DNA of 45,452 nucleotides, from assembly GCA_946479855.1 (NCBI GenBank), contig CAMLHL010000014.1:1-45452 (forward strand), in the 5' to 3' direction. The notes beneath the pieces were generated by a model. That model was given only the letters and a program-made list of their open reading frames with translations, ran no database searches and had not been told where the DNA came from. Both the position numbers and the translations under genes were made by a program. The DNA is from an uncultured Pseudomonadota bacterium. Its GTDB lineage: Bacteria; Pseudomonadota; Gammaproteobacteria; Burkholderiales; Rhodocyclaceae. Positions 23,905-33,575 of this stretch are shown here, one piece after another. The stretch's first letter is position 1. Every line of letters begins with the position of its first letter.

Positions 23905-24755
23905 AGGTCGGTTTCATCGGGCTGGGCGTCATGGGGCGCCCGATGGCCCTGCATCTGCAGCGCGCCGGCCACGAACTGGCGGTCTGGGCGCGTCGCCCGG
24001 ACAGCGTCGGCGATCTGCCGGTCCGGTTTTGTGCCACCCCGGCCGAGCTCGGCCGCTGCTGCGAGGTGGTATTTACGATGATTACCTCGAGCGCTGACGT
24101 CGAAGGCGTCGCACTCGGGCCGGATGGCCTGATCGCCGGCATGGCGCCGGGTTCGGTGCTGGTCGATTGCTCGACCATCGCCCCGGATACGGCGCGGCAT
24201 ATCGCGGCGCGGCTGGGCGAGAAAGGCATCGCCATGCTCGATGCGCCGGTTTCCGGCGGCGCCCAGGGCGCCATCGATGCGACGCTGGCGATCATGGCCG
24301 GCGGTGAGGCCGCGGTGCTTGAACGGGTTCGTCCGCTGCTCGAATGTCTGGGCCAGCGCATCGTTCATATCGGCCCGAACGGCGCCGGGCAGGTCGCCAA
24401 GGCCTGCAACCAGATGATCATGGTCGCCGCCATCGAGGCCGTAGCCGAGGCCATGCGCCTGGCCGCTGCGGCCGGCGTCGATTGCGGCCAGGTCAAGCAG
24501 GCGCTGGCCGGCGGTTCGGCCGCCTCGCGCGTCCTCGACGTGATGGGCGAGCGCATGGTGCAGCGCGATTTTGCGGCCGGCATCGAGGCCCGGCTCCATC
24601 ACAAGGATTTCGGACTGATCATGGAAGCGGCGCGACAGGGCGGCGTGCCGCTGCCGCTCGCGGCCATCGTCGGACAACAGCTCAACGCGCTGATGGCTCA
24701 GGGCTGGGGGACGGACGATACCGCCTCGCTCCTGCGGGTACTCGAACTGTCATGA
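23901..24755 (+). CDS. NAD(P)-dependent beta-hydroxyacid dehydrogenase (HIBADH/GarR family), copy 2
   Basis: This 284-residue paralog of the preceding enzyme has the same layout: GFIGLGVMGRPMALHLQ at the cofactor site, LDAPVSGGAQGAIDATL, and the catalytic lysine in GAGQVAKACNQMIMVAA. The two share most motifs but differ through much of the C-terminal domain, so they are diverged duplicates and may differ in substrate. It begins inside the stop of copy 1 (ATGA) and ends inside the start of the YcgR-like gene (ATGA). The three therefore form one coupled operon behind the promoter at 22983-23010. Confidence 0.92.
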   Translation: MKVGFIGLGVMGRPMALHLQRAGHELAVWARRPDSVGDLPVRFCATPAELGRCCEVVFTMITSSADVEGVALGPDGLIAGMAPGSVLVDCSTIAPDTARHIAARLGEKGIAMLDAPVSGGAQGAIDATLAIMAGGEAAVLERVRPLLECLGQRIVHIGPNGAGQVAKACNQMIMVAAIEAVAEAMRLAAAAGVDCGQVKQALAGGSAASRVLDVMGERMVQRDFAAGIEARLHHKDFGLIMEAARQGGVPLPLAAIVGQQLNALMAQGWGTDDTASLLRVLELS

Positions 24756-25495
24756 CCCAGCGCCATCCGTTGCCTGAATTGGATGCCGACATGCGTTTCC
24801 GCGTGGTGGGTACCAAACCCATTGCGTTTATGCTTTTGGGGTTTGCCAAGGAGCGCGACTCCTTTTCCGTGACTTTCGATGGTGGCGAAACGACTTTTCT
24901 CACCACGCTGCTCGCCGTCGATGCCGACAAAGGCCGCCTGATCTTCGACTGCAGCGGCAGTGAGGATGCCAACCGGCGACTCCTGGCCAGCGACCGCAAC
25001 GTCTTCTCCGGGAACCCGAATGGCGTGCCGGTGCATTTTGCGACCGGCCCGGCGAGCGCCGTCACCTTCGAAGGCGGCAAGGCCTTCGCGGCGCCCCTGC
25101 CGGCCTACATCGTGCGCTTGCAGCGCCGCGAATATTTCCGTGTCGAAATCCCCCGGATGAGTCCGCTGCTGTTCTTCGGGCGACTGCCGGAGGGCAGCCT
25201 GCTGAAACTGGCAGTGCACGACATTTCGGTATCCGGCATCGGCGTGGATGCGACAACCCTGCCGGAAGGCATGGAGCTCGGCCTGCTGCTGCCCAATTGC
25301 CACTGCTCGCTGCCGGGCGACAGCCGCGACCTCTTTTTCGGTGCCGTCGTCCGCAACATGCGGGAAATCGAGAGCCGAACGGGGGGGCGTCACTGGCGTA
25401 TCGGTTTTGAATTCAATGGGTTGCCGACCAGCGACGAGATGCGCATCCAGCGCTATATCGCCCGCATTGAACGCGAGCGGCACGAGCTGACCTGA
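24752..25495 (+). CDS. ycgR: YcgR-type PilZ-domain c-di-GMP effector (flagellar brake)
   Basis: This is a 247-residue cytosolic protein with an N-terminal YcgR-N-like beta domain (about 10-115) and a C-terminal PilZ domain. The c-di-GMP motifs are both intact: RxxxR as R126 to R130 in LQRREYFRVEIP, and DxSxxG as D157 to G162 in HDISVSGIG. YcgR proteins slow the flagellar motor when c-di-GMP is high. The ATG at 24752 overlaps the stop of the second dehydrogenase gene. A longer reading frame exists upstream but would run through that gene in another frame. Its placement with metabolic dehydrogenases, and not with flagellar genes, is unusual. Confidence 0.9.
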   Translation: MTQRHPLPELDADMRFRVVGTKPIAFMLLGFAKERDSFSVTFDGGETTFLTTLLAVDADKGRLIFDCSGSEDANRRLLASDRNVFSGNPNGVPVHFATGPASAVTFEGGKAFAAPLPAYIVRLQRREYFRVEIPRMSPLLFFGRLPEGSLLKLAVHDISVSGIGVDATTLPEGMELGLLLPNCHCSLPGDSRDLFFGAVVRNMREIESRTGGRHWRIGFEFNGLPTSDEMRIQRYIARIERERHELT

Positions 25496-25499
25496 AAAT

Positions 25500-25535
25500 C
25501 TGGCCGGTTTTCCCGGTCGACCGCAAGCCGGCCAG
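25500..25535. repeat. Inverted repeat between convergent genes
   Basis: CTGGCCGG (25500-25507) and CCGGCCAG (25528-25535) are perfect inverse copies around a 20-base loop. They lie just past the YcgR stop and before the end of the convergent CDF gene. No T tract follows on either strand. It may stop or protect converging transcripts. Confidence 0.4.
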
Positions 25536-25544
25536 GCCCTGGCC

Positions 25545-26498
25545 TCAGGGGCAAAGATCGCAGCGATGGATTTCGACCGTGGCGTGCACGATTTCCTCGT
25601 GCACGGCCAGCGCCTCGCGGATCTGCAGCGGGGTCAGCCTTGCGTCGTGGGTGAGCAGGCTGAGGGCGCAGGCGTAGGCGCCATTGCCGATCCGCCAGAC
25701 GTGGAGGTCGGTCAGTTGCGTGTTGCCGGCGGCCGGCAGGGCAGCAATGACGTCGCGGATTTCGGCGACGACCGGATGATCCATTTCGCGGTCGAGCAGC
25801 ACGCGGCCGCTTTGCACGATCAGGTTTTTTGCCCACAGGGCGACCAGTCCGGCGCCGACCAGGCCGCTCGCCGGGTCGAGCCAGGCCCAGCCGTAGAACC
25901 AGCCGCCGGCCAGCGCGGCAATGGCGAGCACCGAGGTCAGGGCATCGGTGACGACGTGGATGTAGGCGGCCTTCAGATTCAGATCGTGGTGGTGATGCGG
26001 GTCGTGGCCATGGTCATGGCCGTGGGAATGATCGTGCTCATGGGCCTGGCCGAGGATCAGCGCGCAGAGCAGATTGATGGCGAGGCCGAAGACGGCGACG
26101 GCCATTGCCTCGGGATAGTGGATGGGCTGCGGCGACCAGAGGCGTTCGAGCGAGCCGAAGACCATGGCCGCGGCGACGCCGAGCAGGACGATGGCGCTGG
26201 AGTAGCTGGCCAGGACCTCGATCTTCCAGGTGCCGAAGGCAAAGCTCGGGTCGCCGGCGTATTTGCGCGCAGCGGTATAGGCGAAGGCCGAGAGGCCGAT
26301 GGCCAGCGCGTGCGAACTCATGTGCCAGCCGTCGGCGAGGACCGCCATCGAGTTGAACCACCAGCCGGCGACGATCTCGACCAGCATGGTGGCGACGGTG
26401 ATCCACATGACCAGCCGCGTGCCGCGTTCGGCCGCGGCATTGCCGATGGCGTAGCGGTGGTCGTGGGTCCAGCGCGAGAGGTCGTGCTGTCCGTTCAT
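25545..26498 (-). CDS. dmeF: CDF-family divalent metal efflux protein, DmeF-like (Co/Ni)
   Basis: This is a 317-residue inner-membrane cation diffusion facilitator with six helices. Metal-site motifs are visible in TM2 (LADGWHMSSHA) and TM5 (HVVTDALTS). A His-rich loop (HEHDHSHGHDHGHDPHHHHD) sits between TM4 and TM5. The N-terminal THDHRYAIGNAAAERGTRLVMW and SMAVLADGWHMSSHALAIG are characteristic of DmeF, a Co(II)/Ni(II) exporter. The extreme C-terminus HRCDLCP could bind metal. The start overlaps the aldolase stop (ATGA), so it is the third gene of the mtnA-aldolase-CDF operon. Metal specificity is inferred from resemblance only. Confidence 0.88.
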   Translation of the reverse strand: MNGQHDLSRWTHDHRYAIGNAAAERGTRLVMWITVATMLVEIVAGWWFNSMAVLADGWHMSSHALAIGLSAFAYTAARKYAGDPSFAFGTWKIEVLASYSSAIVLLGVAAAMVFGSLERLWSPQPIHYPEAMAVAVFGLAINLLCALILGQAHEHDHSHGHDHGHDPHHHHDLNLKAAYIHVVTDALTSVLAIAALAGGWFYGWAWLDPASGLVGAGLVALWAKNLIVQSGRVLLDREMDHPVVAEIRDVIAALPAAGNTQLTDLHVWRIGNGAYACALSLLTHDARLTPLQIREALAVHEEIVHATVEIHRCDLCP

Positions 26499-27116
26499 TG
26501 CTGGCCGTAGCCCTTGAATTTTTCCAGCACGGCGGCCATTTCACCGGCCGAGAGCAGGACCGGGTTGCCGAGCTGGCAAGCGCGCCAGTATTGCTCGCAG
26601 AGTTCTTCGAGTTCGATCGCCAGGGCCAGAGCCTCGTCGAGATTGCGGCCGGCGACGAGCAGGCCGTGGTTGGCGAGCAGGCAGGCCCGGCGTCCGGCCA
26701 TGGCGCGCAATGCGACGGTCGACAGCTCAGGCGAGCCAAAAATGGCGTAATCGGCGCAGCGGATGGTGTTGCCGCCAAAGCGGGCGATCATGTAGTGAAA
26801 GGGTGGAATGTCGAGACGCAGGCAGGCCAGGCTGACGGCAAACGGCGAATGGGCGTGCAGGACGGCGCCGACTTCCGGCCGGCTGGCGTAGAGGTCGCGA
26901 TGAAAGCACCATTCGGAGGAGGGCTTGCGCTGGCCGCTGTGCGTACCGTCGAGATGCATCAGCGGGATATCGTCGTCGACCAGGGCGTCGTAGGCCATGC
27001 CGGTCGGCGTGATGTAAAAGCCGTCGCCGCTGCGCACGCTGACGTTGCCGGCGGTTCCCTTGTTCAATCCGGCGGGCTGCATGGCCCGGGCGGTGGCGAT
27101 CAGTTGCCGGCGCGGG

Positions 27117-27124
<8 letters not shown>
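26495..27124 (-). CDS. Class II aldolase (FucA-like), probable 5-deoxy/methylthio-ribulose-1-phosphate aldolase
   Basis: This is a 209-residue zinc aldolase of the class II aldolase/adducin family. The catalytic Glu71 (KPSSEWCFH) and zinc ligands His90, His92 (LHAHSPFA) and His153 (ANHGLLVAG) sit two residues before the FucA numbering (E73, H92, H94, H155), so it is closer to L-fuculose-phosphate aldolase than to the dehydratase MtnB of the same fold. The gene overlaps the end of mtnA by 8 bases. Such mtnA-aldolase pairs serve the DHAP shunt, where 5-deoxy- or 5-methylthioribulose-1-phosphate is split to DHAP and (methylthio)acetaldehyde. The kinase or phosphorylase for the first steps is not in the window. 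MtnB activity cannot be wholly excluded. Confidence 0.85.
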
Positions 27125-28205
<1,081 letters not shown>

Positions 28206-28253
28206 GGCTCGCATTGTGGCATAGTGGTCTCTTCCGAAACACCCGCCCGCGCC

Positions 28254-29411
28254 ATGGAAACGCCTGTCCGTATCGATTCCCGCTTCCCCCGCATGGGGAC
28301 CACCATCTTTACCGTGATGTCCCGCCTGGCCGCCGAATGTGGCGCCGTCAACCTGTCGCAGGGCTTCCCCGATTTTCAGGCCGAGCCGGCCCTGTTCGAC
28401 GCCATGCACCGGCACCTGCTGGCCGGGCGCAACCAGTACGCGCCGATGGCTGGCATGCCGGAACTGCGCCATGCCATCGCCGACAAGGTCGAGGCGCTCT
28501 ATGGCCGGCGCTACGATGCCGACGACGAAGTCACCGTCACCGCCGGGGCGACGCAGGCCATCTTCACCGCCATTGCGGCCTTTGTCCGGCCGGGGGACGA
28601 GGTGATCGTTTTCGAGCCGGTCTACGACAGCTATGTGCCGGCCATCGAGACTGTCGGCGGCACGGCGGTGTTCGCGCAGCTGCGGTTCCCCGACTATGCG
28701 CCGGACTGGGGGCAGGTGGCCGGGCTGATTTCGCCGAAGACGCGAATGATCATCGTCAATTCGCCACACAACCCGACCGCTAGCCTGTTAACTGCGGTCG
28801 ACCTGGAAAAGCTGGCAAAACTGGTACGGGGGAGCGATATCGTGATTCTCTCCGACGAGGTTTACGAGCACATCCTGTTCGATGGCGAGCCGCACGTCAG
28901 CCTGGCCGGCGATCCCGAACTGGCGGCGCGTAGCATCATCGTTTCCAGCTTCGGCAAAACCTACCACATCACCGGCTGGAAGGTCGGCTATGTCGTGGCC
29001 CCGGCGGCGCTCATGGCCGAGTTCCGCAAGGTGCACCAGTTCAACGTCTTCGCCGTGCATGCGCCGTCGCAACTGGCGCTCGCCGAGTATATGCAGGATG
29101 CTTCGCGCCATCTCGGACTGGCGGCCTTCTACCAGGAAAAACGGGATCTTTTCCGCGCCCTGCTGGCCGCCACGCCATTCGACCTGCTGCCCTGTCGCGG
29201 CACCTATTTCCAACTGGCGAGCTACGAGCGGATTTCACAGCAGCCTGACCGGGGGTTTGCCGAGTGGATGGCCCGCCGCGTCGGCGTCGCGGTGATTCCG
29301 GTCTCGGTGTTTTATGCCGATGGCCGGGACGACCACGTGGTCCGGTTTTGTTTCGCCAAGCAGGAGGCCACCCTGCAGGCCGCCGCCGAGCGCCTGGTGA
29401 GGGCTTTCTAG
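28254..29411 (+). CDS. PLP-dependent methionine aminotransferase (YbdL-like)
   Basis: This is a 385-residue fold-type I aminotransferase. The PLP lysine is Lys235 in SSFGKTYHITGWKVGY. Other signatures are NLSQGFPDFQ, AGATQAIFTAIAAFVRPGDEV, FEPVYDSYVP, NSPHNPTAS and LSDEVYEHILFDG. Length and pattern match E. coli YbdL, a methionine aminotransferase that can make methionine from 2-keto-4-methylthiobutyrate. Its divergence from mtnA (28205) supports a methionine-salvage role, though the intermediate salvage enzymes are not here. The ribosome binding site is weak. I chose ATG 28254; the open frame extends far upstream on the plus strand but only antisense to mtnA. Confidence 0.9.
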   Translation: METPVRIDSRFPRMGTTIFTVMSRLAAECGAVNLSQGFPDFQAEPALFDAMHRHLLAGRNQYAPMAGMPELRHAIADKVEALYGRRYDADDEVTVTAGATQAIFTAIAAFVRPGDEVIVFEPVYDSYVPAIETVGGTAVFAQLRFPDYAPDWGQVAGLISPKTRMIIVNSPHNPTASLLTAVDLEKLAKLVRGSDIVILSDEVYEHILFDGEPHVSLAGDPELAARSIIVSSFGKTYHITGWKVGYVVAPAALMAEFRKVHQFNVFAVHAPSQLALAEYMQDASRHLGLAAFYQEKRDLFRALLAATPFDLLPCRGTYFQLASYERISQQPDRGFAEWMARRVGVAVIPVSVFYADGRDDHVVRFCFAKQEATLQAAAERLVRAF

Positions 29412-29435
29412 CAAAAAAGCAGATATGAAAATTGC

Positions 29436-29465
29436 TTGACCTGGCCGCTAGCCAAAGCGAATAAT
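29436..29465 (+). promoter_or_regulatory. Sigma70-like promoter of mscL
   Basis: TTGACC (29436-29441) and AATAAT (29460-29465) are separated by 18 bases, upstream of the mscL ribosome binding site. The spacing and matches are good for a housekeeping promoter. Confidence 0.6.
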
Positions 29466-29500
29466 CAGGCAACAAAAATCACCTAGCCAAGGAGAGTTGC

Positions 29501-29926
29501 ATGGGAATGATCCAGGAGTTCAAGGAGTTCGCGGTCAAGGGCAATGCGATGGATCTGGCCGTTGGTGTCATCATCGGCGGGGCGTTTGGCAAGATTGTCG
29601 ATTCCATCGTCGGCGACCTGATCATGCCGCTGGTCAGTCGCGTGGTGGGCAAGCTCGATTTTTCCAACCTGTTCTTCGTTCTCGGTGACAATCCGAACAA
29701 CCTGTCCGTGCTGGCCGACCTGAAGAAAGCCGGGATCCCGGTCTTCGCCTACGGTTCCTTCCTGACCATTCTGGTCAATTTCGTCATTCTTGCCTTCATC
29801 ATCTTCATCATGGTCAAGCAGATGAACCGCGTGCGCAAGGTTGAACCGGCAGCGCCGGAAGCCGCTCCGGCTACCCCGGAAGATGTCCTGTTGTTGCGCG
29901 AGATCCGCGATTCGCTGAAGAAATAG
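29501..29926 (+). CDS. mscL: Large-conductance mechanosensitive channel MscL
   Basis: This is a 141-residue inner-membrane channel that opens under membrane tension and releases solutes during osmotic downshock. The N-terminal [21 protein letters not shown] and the pore helix TM1 ([19 protein letters not shown]) are almost textbook. The periplasmic loop is followed by TM2 ([20 protein letters not shown]) and a charged cytosolic helix ([15 protein letters not shown]). AAGGAGAG provides a strong ribosome binding site. It is a single-gene unit with its own promoter and terminator. Confidence 0.97.
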   Translation: MGMIQEFKEFAVKGNAMDLAVGVIIGGAFGKIVDSIVGDLIMPLVSRVVGKLDFSNLFFVLGDNPNNLSVLADLKKAGIPVFAYGSFLTILVNFVILAFIIFIMVKQMNRVRKVEPAAPEAAPATPEDVLLLREIRDSLKK

Positions 29927-29946
29927 GCGGCTTTTGCCTCGACCGG

Positions 29947-29978
29947 GAAGAGCCGCCTGAGGGGCGGCTCTTCGTTTT
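29947..29978 (+). terminator. Terminator after mscL
   Basis: GAAGAGCCGCC (29947-29957) pairs perfectly with GGCGGCTCTTC (29963-29973) around a 5-base loop, and is followed by GTTTT. It lies 20 bases after the mscL stop. Confidence 0.9.
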
Positions 29979-30090
29979 GTGCCCAGGTCGAGCGAAATGC
30001 AAAACTTCGTAACACGGGCGGAGGGCGGTATCTCCCAAGCGATATCAGCGCGTTAATCTCTGCAAGGCAACCACAACCAAGGCGATCGCC

Positions 30091-30768
30091 ATGAAAAAAC
30101 CACTGTTCCTCTCTTCCCTGGCCGCCGCACTGCTGCTGGCCGGTTGCGTCGTGGCACCGACGCCGTATTACGACGAACCGGTTTACGTCCAGCCGCCGCC
30201 GCCCCGGGTCGAATACCCCGGCTATGCGCCGGTTGCCGGCTACATCTGGATCGGCGGCTACTGGAACTGGACCGGCCATCACCATGAATGGGTCCCCGGC
30301 CGCTGGGATGCGCCGCGTTCCGGTCAGCGCTGGGTCGAGCCGCGCTGGGAGCGGGATGGCAATCGCTGGCGCCAGCGCCGTGGCGGCTGGGAACCGGAAA
30401 CTGACAGTCGCACCTTGCACCCGGTTTTCGGCGGAACGGCCGCGCCGAGCGCGCCGTTGGCACCACGCTACGAGCGCCCCGATGAGCGCCGTCCCGATTA
30501 CGATCGCGGCCCCGGTTATCGTCAGGAGCGGGGCGGCATGCCGCCAGCAGGCCGGGGCGAGCCGCCGCGTCGCGACGATGACCGAAGATCTGCACCGGAG
30601 GCCGGCAGCCGGCTGCCGCCCGGCGGCGATGCCGGTCCGGGGCCGCGCGAAGCCCGCCCGCTCCCGGAGCAACGCCAGGCGCCGCGCGGAGATCAGGACA
30701 ATCGCGGCCGCGACAAGCAACGCGACGACTCGCGCTCCGGTCGCCGGGGGGCGGACGACAACCGCTGA
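30091..30768 (+). CDS. YXWGXW-repeat lipoprotein with Arg/Pro/Asp-rich tail
   Basis: This is a 225-residue predicted lipoprotein. The signal MKKPLFLSSLAAALLLAGC ends in a lipobox (LLAGC), so Cys19 would be lipidated. A Pro/Tyr-rich linker leads to YXWGXW-type repeats (YIWIGGYWNWTG, WVPGRW, RWVEPRWERDGNRW, RQRRGGW). From about residue 120 to the end the chain is low complexity, rich in Arg, Pro, Asp and Gly, and probably unfolded. The function of YXWGXW proteins is not established, and an envelope role is assumed. The gene stands alone after mscL and its stop lies 10 bases from the end of the convergent glnE. Confidence 0.85.
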   Translation: MKKPLFLSSLAAALLLAGCVVAPTPYYDEPVYVQPPPPRVEYPGYAPVAGYIWIGGYWNWTGHHHEWVPGRWDAPRSGQRWVEPRWERDGNRWRQRRGGWEPETDSRTLHPVFGGTAAPSAPLAPRYERPDERRPDYDRGPGYRQERGGMPPAGRGEPPRRDDDRRSAPEAGSRLPPGGDAGPGPREARPLPEQRQAPRGDQDNRGRDKQRDDSRSGRRGADDNR

Positions 30769-30778
30769 GCGAGTCGCT

Positions 30779-33475
30779 TCAGCTGCCGAAAACCGCCTGC
30801 CAAAGGGTGTCGACCGCAGCGATGTGATGGTCGACCTGCTCGCGCGGTATCAGGGCCTTCGGGGTGGCCGACAGCCGCCTGGCGTGTTGCAGACGCCGGT
30901 ATTCGCGATAGGCGTTGCCGGCGGCCTGCGCCTGCAGCGGATCGATCAGGCCCAGTTCGCCAGCCATGCGCAGCAGGGCAATGTTGCCGAGGTTGCCGGT
31001 CAGGCTGGCGTGCTGGTGCGCATGGCCGAGCACCAGATACTGGACGATGAATTCGACATCGATGATGCCGCCGGGGTCATGCTTGAGTCCGAATTCGGAG
31101 TCGCTTTTCGAAGCGTGCGCATCGAGCATCTTGCGGCGCATGGTGACGACCTCCTCGCGCAGTCGGGCAAGGTCGCGCGGCTGGCGGAGGATTTCAATGC
31201 GGATTTCCTCGAAACGGGCACCGACGGCGGGGTCGCCGGCGCAGAAACGGGCCCGGGTCAGGGCCTGATGCTCCCAGGTCCAGGCATTCTTCAGTTCGTA
31301 GTCGCGGAAGGAGTCGACGGAAACGGCGAGCAGGCCGGAATCGCCGTTCGGGCGCAGGCGCAGGTCGGTTTCGAACAGGATGCCCGCCGGGGTCTGGCTG
31401 GATAGCCAGGAGTTCAGGCGCTGGCCGAGCCGGGCGTAGTTTTCCTCGGCATCCATCGCGGTGTCGTCAAAAAGATAAACGAGGTCGAGGTCGGAGGCGT
31501 AGCCGAGTTCCTTGCCGCCCATCTTGCCGTAGCCGATGACGGCGAATTTCGGTGTTTCGCAATGCCGTTTCCTGATCGTCTGCCAGCACAGGGGCAGCGT
31601 TTCCTGGACGATGATGTCGGCCAGTTCGGTCAGGTGGTCGGACAGCCGTTCGATGGTTTGCAGTCCGGCCAGGTCCTGTGCCAGCAGACGGAAGACCTGG
31701 GCGTGGTGCATTTCGCGCAGGATGTCCATTTCGCGCTCGGTGTCGCCGGCGTGCTGGGCCAGGTTCTCGCGCAGGTTGTTGCGGAAGCCGGCTCCGTCGG
31801 TGGCGAGGTCGTAGAGGCGGGGGTCCAGCAGTTCGTCGAGCAGCAGTGGGTGGCGGTTCAGGTATTCGGCTGCCCAGTTCGAGGCGCACATCATGTCGGC
31901 GACGCGCCGCAGGGCCATCGGGTATTGCTGCAGCAGCGCCAGATAGGCGCCGCGGCGAGCAATGCCTTCCAGGAAGTTGAGGCCGCGGACCAGCGTCATG
32001 TCCGGGGCGCCGGTAGCGCCGGCAGCCTCGATCAGACGGGGGCCGACGGCATCGAGGCGGGCGCGATTGCTGGCCGGCAACTGAACGTAGCGGCTCGAGG
32101 CGCGCAGCTCGGCAAGGCGGGCAATCGCTTCTCGCGGCTGGCGGAAACCAAGATTGCCGAAGGTTTCGATGGCGGTTTCCTCATCCAGCTGACCCTGCCA
32201 CAGGCCGGTCAGCGGATGCTCGCCGGCTTCCGGGTCGGAGAACACCGCCTCGAAATGGCGGCTGACCTTGTCGCGGTGGGCATCGAGCACAGCGAGCATC
32301 GATGGCCAGTCGGGAAACTCCATGCTGATGGCGATTTTTTGCCGATTTTCGGCGTCGACCGGCAGCATGTGCGTCTGCTGGTCCTCGACATACTGCAGGC
32401 GATGCTCCAGCCGGCGCAGGAAGACGTAGGCTTCGTGCAGTTCCTGCTCGGTTTCGGCTGGGATCAGCTGGCGTTCGACCAGCAGCTTGAGGACGGATAG
32501 CGTCGGGCGGATTTGCAGCGCCATGTCGCGGCCACCGCGAATCAACTGGAAAACCTGGGCCATGAATTCGATTTCGCGAATGCCGCCGGGACCAAGCTTG
32601 ACGTGGTCGGCCATGTCCTTGCGCGCCACTTCCCGGCGGATTTGTGCGTGCAGGTCGCGCATGGCGTTGATGGCGCCGAAGTCGAGGTATTTGCGGAAAA
32701 CGAAAGGGCGGGCAATCTTCTGCATCGCGGTTACCCAGGCCGGCTGCAGGTTGTCGCCGGCATTCATGGTGCGCCCCTTGATCCAGGCGTAGCGTTCCCA
32801 TTCGCGGCCCTGGGTGATGAAGTAGTTCTCCAGGGCGTCGAGCGAGCAGACCAGCGGCCCGGAATCGCCGTTCGGCCGCAGGCGCATGTCGACCCGGAAA
32901 ACCTGGCCATCGGCTGTCAGGTCGCCGAGGGCGCCGATGATCCGCTTGCCGAGGCGGTTGAAGAAATCGAAGTTGTCGATGCTTTTCGGGCCGGCGGTGT
33001 CGCCGTCTTCCGGGTAGATGAAGATGTAATCGACGTCGGAGGATACATTCAGCTCGCGGCCGCCGAGCTTGCCCATGCCGATGATCAGCAGCCGCTGCGG
33101 ACGGCCCTGGCTGTCGAGCGGCTCGCCGTAGGTGGCGACGAGTTGGCGGTGGTAGTAATCGAGCGTGAAATTGGTGGTCACGTCGGCCAGCAGGCTCATG
33201 CTCTCGACCACTTCGGAGAGGGGGGCCAGCCCGCTCAGGTCGCGTAGCGCGAGATGGGCCATGGCACGATGGCGCAGCCGGCGCAAGGCGGCGCGAACCG
33301 AATCGTCGTCGGCAAACTCTAACTGCAAAGGGGCCTGCAGAAGTTCTTCGCTGAGCGGTTGTAACCATGTCGCGGAGAGTTCCGGAATCAGATCCGGTCG
33401 AGCTTGCAGCAGATTGTCCAGGTAGCGGCTGTGCTGGATCGCAGGCTGCCATTGTGAGGGGATTGGGGTGTCCAT
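30779..33475 (-). CDS. glnE: Glutamine synthetase adenylyltransferase/deadenylylase
   Basis: This is an 898-residue bifunctional enzyme that adds and removes AMP on glutamine synthetase under PII control. It has two nucleotidyltransferase domains. The N-terminal deadenylylase has LLIIGMGKLGGRELNVSSDVDYIF near residue 125 (shown in part). The C-terminal adenylylase has FAVIGYGKMGGKELGYASDLDLVYL near residue 645 (shown in part). Both keep the metal-binding DxD. Conserved RMRLRPNGDSGPLV and TDLRLRPNGDSGLL follow each. It is slightly shorter than E. coli GlnE (946). I chose ATG 33475 (MDTPIPSQW), since the frame upstream runs into the yhdP promoter region. It is divergent from yhdP. Confidence 0.96.
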   Translation of the reverse strand: MDTPIPSQWQPAIQHSRYLDNLLQARPDLIPELSATWLQPLSEELLQAPLQLEFADDDSVRAALRRLRHRAMAHLALRDLSGLAPLSEVVESMSLLADVTTNFTLDYYHRQLVATYGEPLDSQGRPQRLLIIGMGKLGGRELNVSSDVDYIFIYPEDGDTAGPKSIDNFDFFNRLGKRIIGALGDLTADGQVFRVDMRLRPNGDSGPLVCSLDALENYFITQGREWERYAWIKGRTMNAGDNLQPAWVTAMQKIARPFVFRKYLDFGAINAMRDLHAQIRREVARKDMADHVKLGPGGIREIEFMAQVFQLIRGGRDMALQIRPTLSVLKLLVERQLIPAETEQELHEAYVFLRRLEHRLQYVEDQQTHMLPVDAENRQKIAISMEFPDWPSMLAVLDAHRDKVSRHFEAVFSDPEAGEHPLTGLWQGQLDEETAIETFGNLGFRQPREAIARLAELRASSRYVQLPASNRARLDAVGPRLIEAAGATGAPDMTLVRGLNFLEGIARRGAYLALLQQYPMALRRVADMMCASNWAAEYLNRHPLLLDELLDPRLYDLATDGAGFRNNLRENLAQHAGDTEREMDILREMHHAQVFRLLAQDLAGLQTIERLSDHLTELADIIVQETLPLCWQTIRKRHCETPKFAVIGYGKMGGKELGYASDLDLVYLFDDTAMDAEENYARLGQRLNSWLSSQTPAGILFETDLRLRPNGDSGLLAVSVDSFRDYELKNAWTWEHQALTRARFCAGDPAVGARFEEIRIEILRQPRDLARLREEVVTMRRKMLDAHASKSDSEFGLKHDPGGIIDVEFIVQYLVLGHAHQHASLTGNLGNIALLRMAGELGLIDPLQAQAAGNAYREYRRLQHARRLSATPKALIPREQVDHHIAAVDTLWQAVFGS

Positions 33476-33575
33476 GATCTTCGTTCGGCAGCGGGGCCGA
33501 AAAGGTAGAATAACGGTTTTATCTGATTGACGATTGTAGTGATCTATTTCCTCCCATGGCAAAGTGATTTGATGC

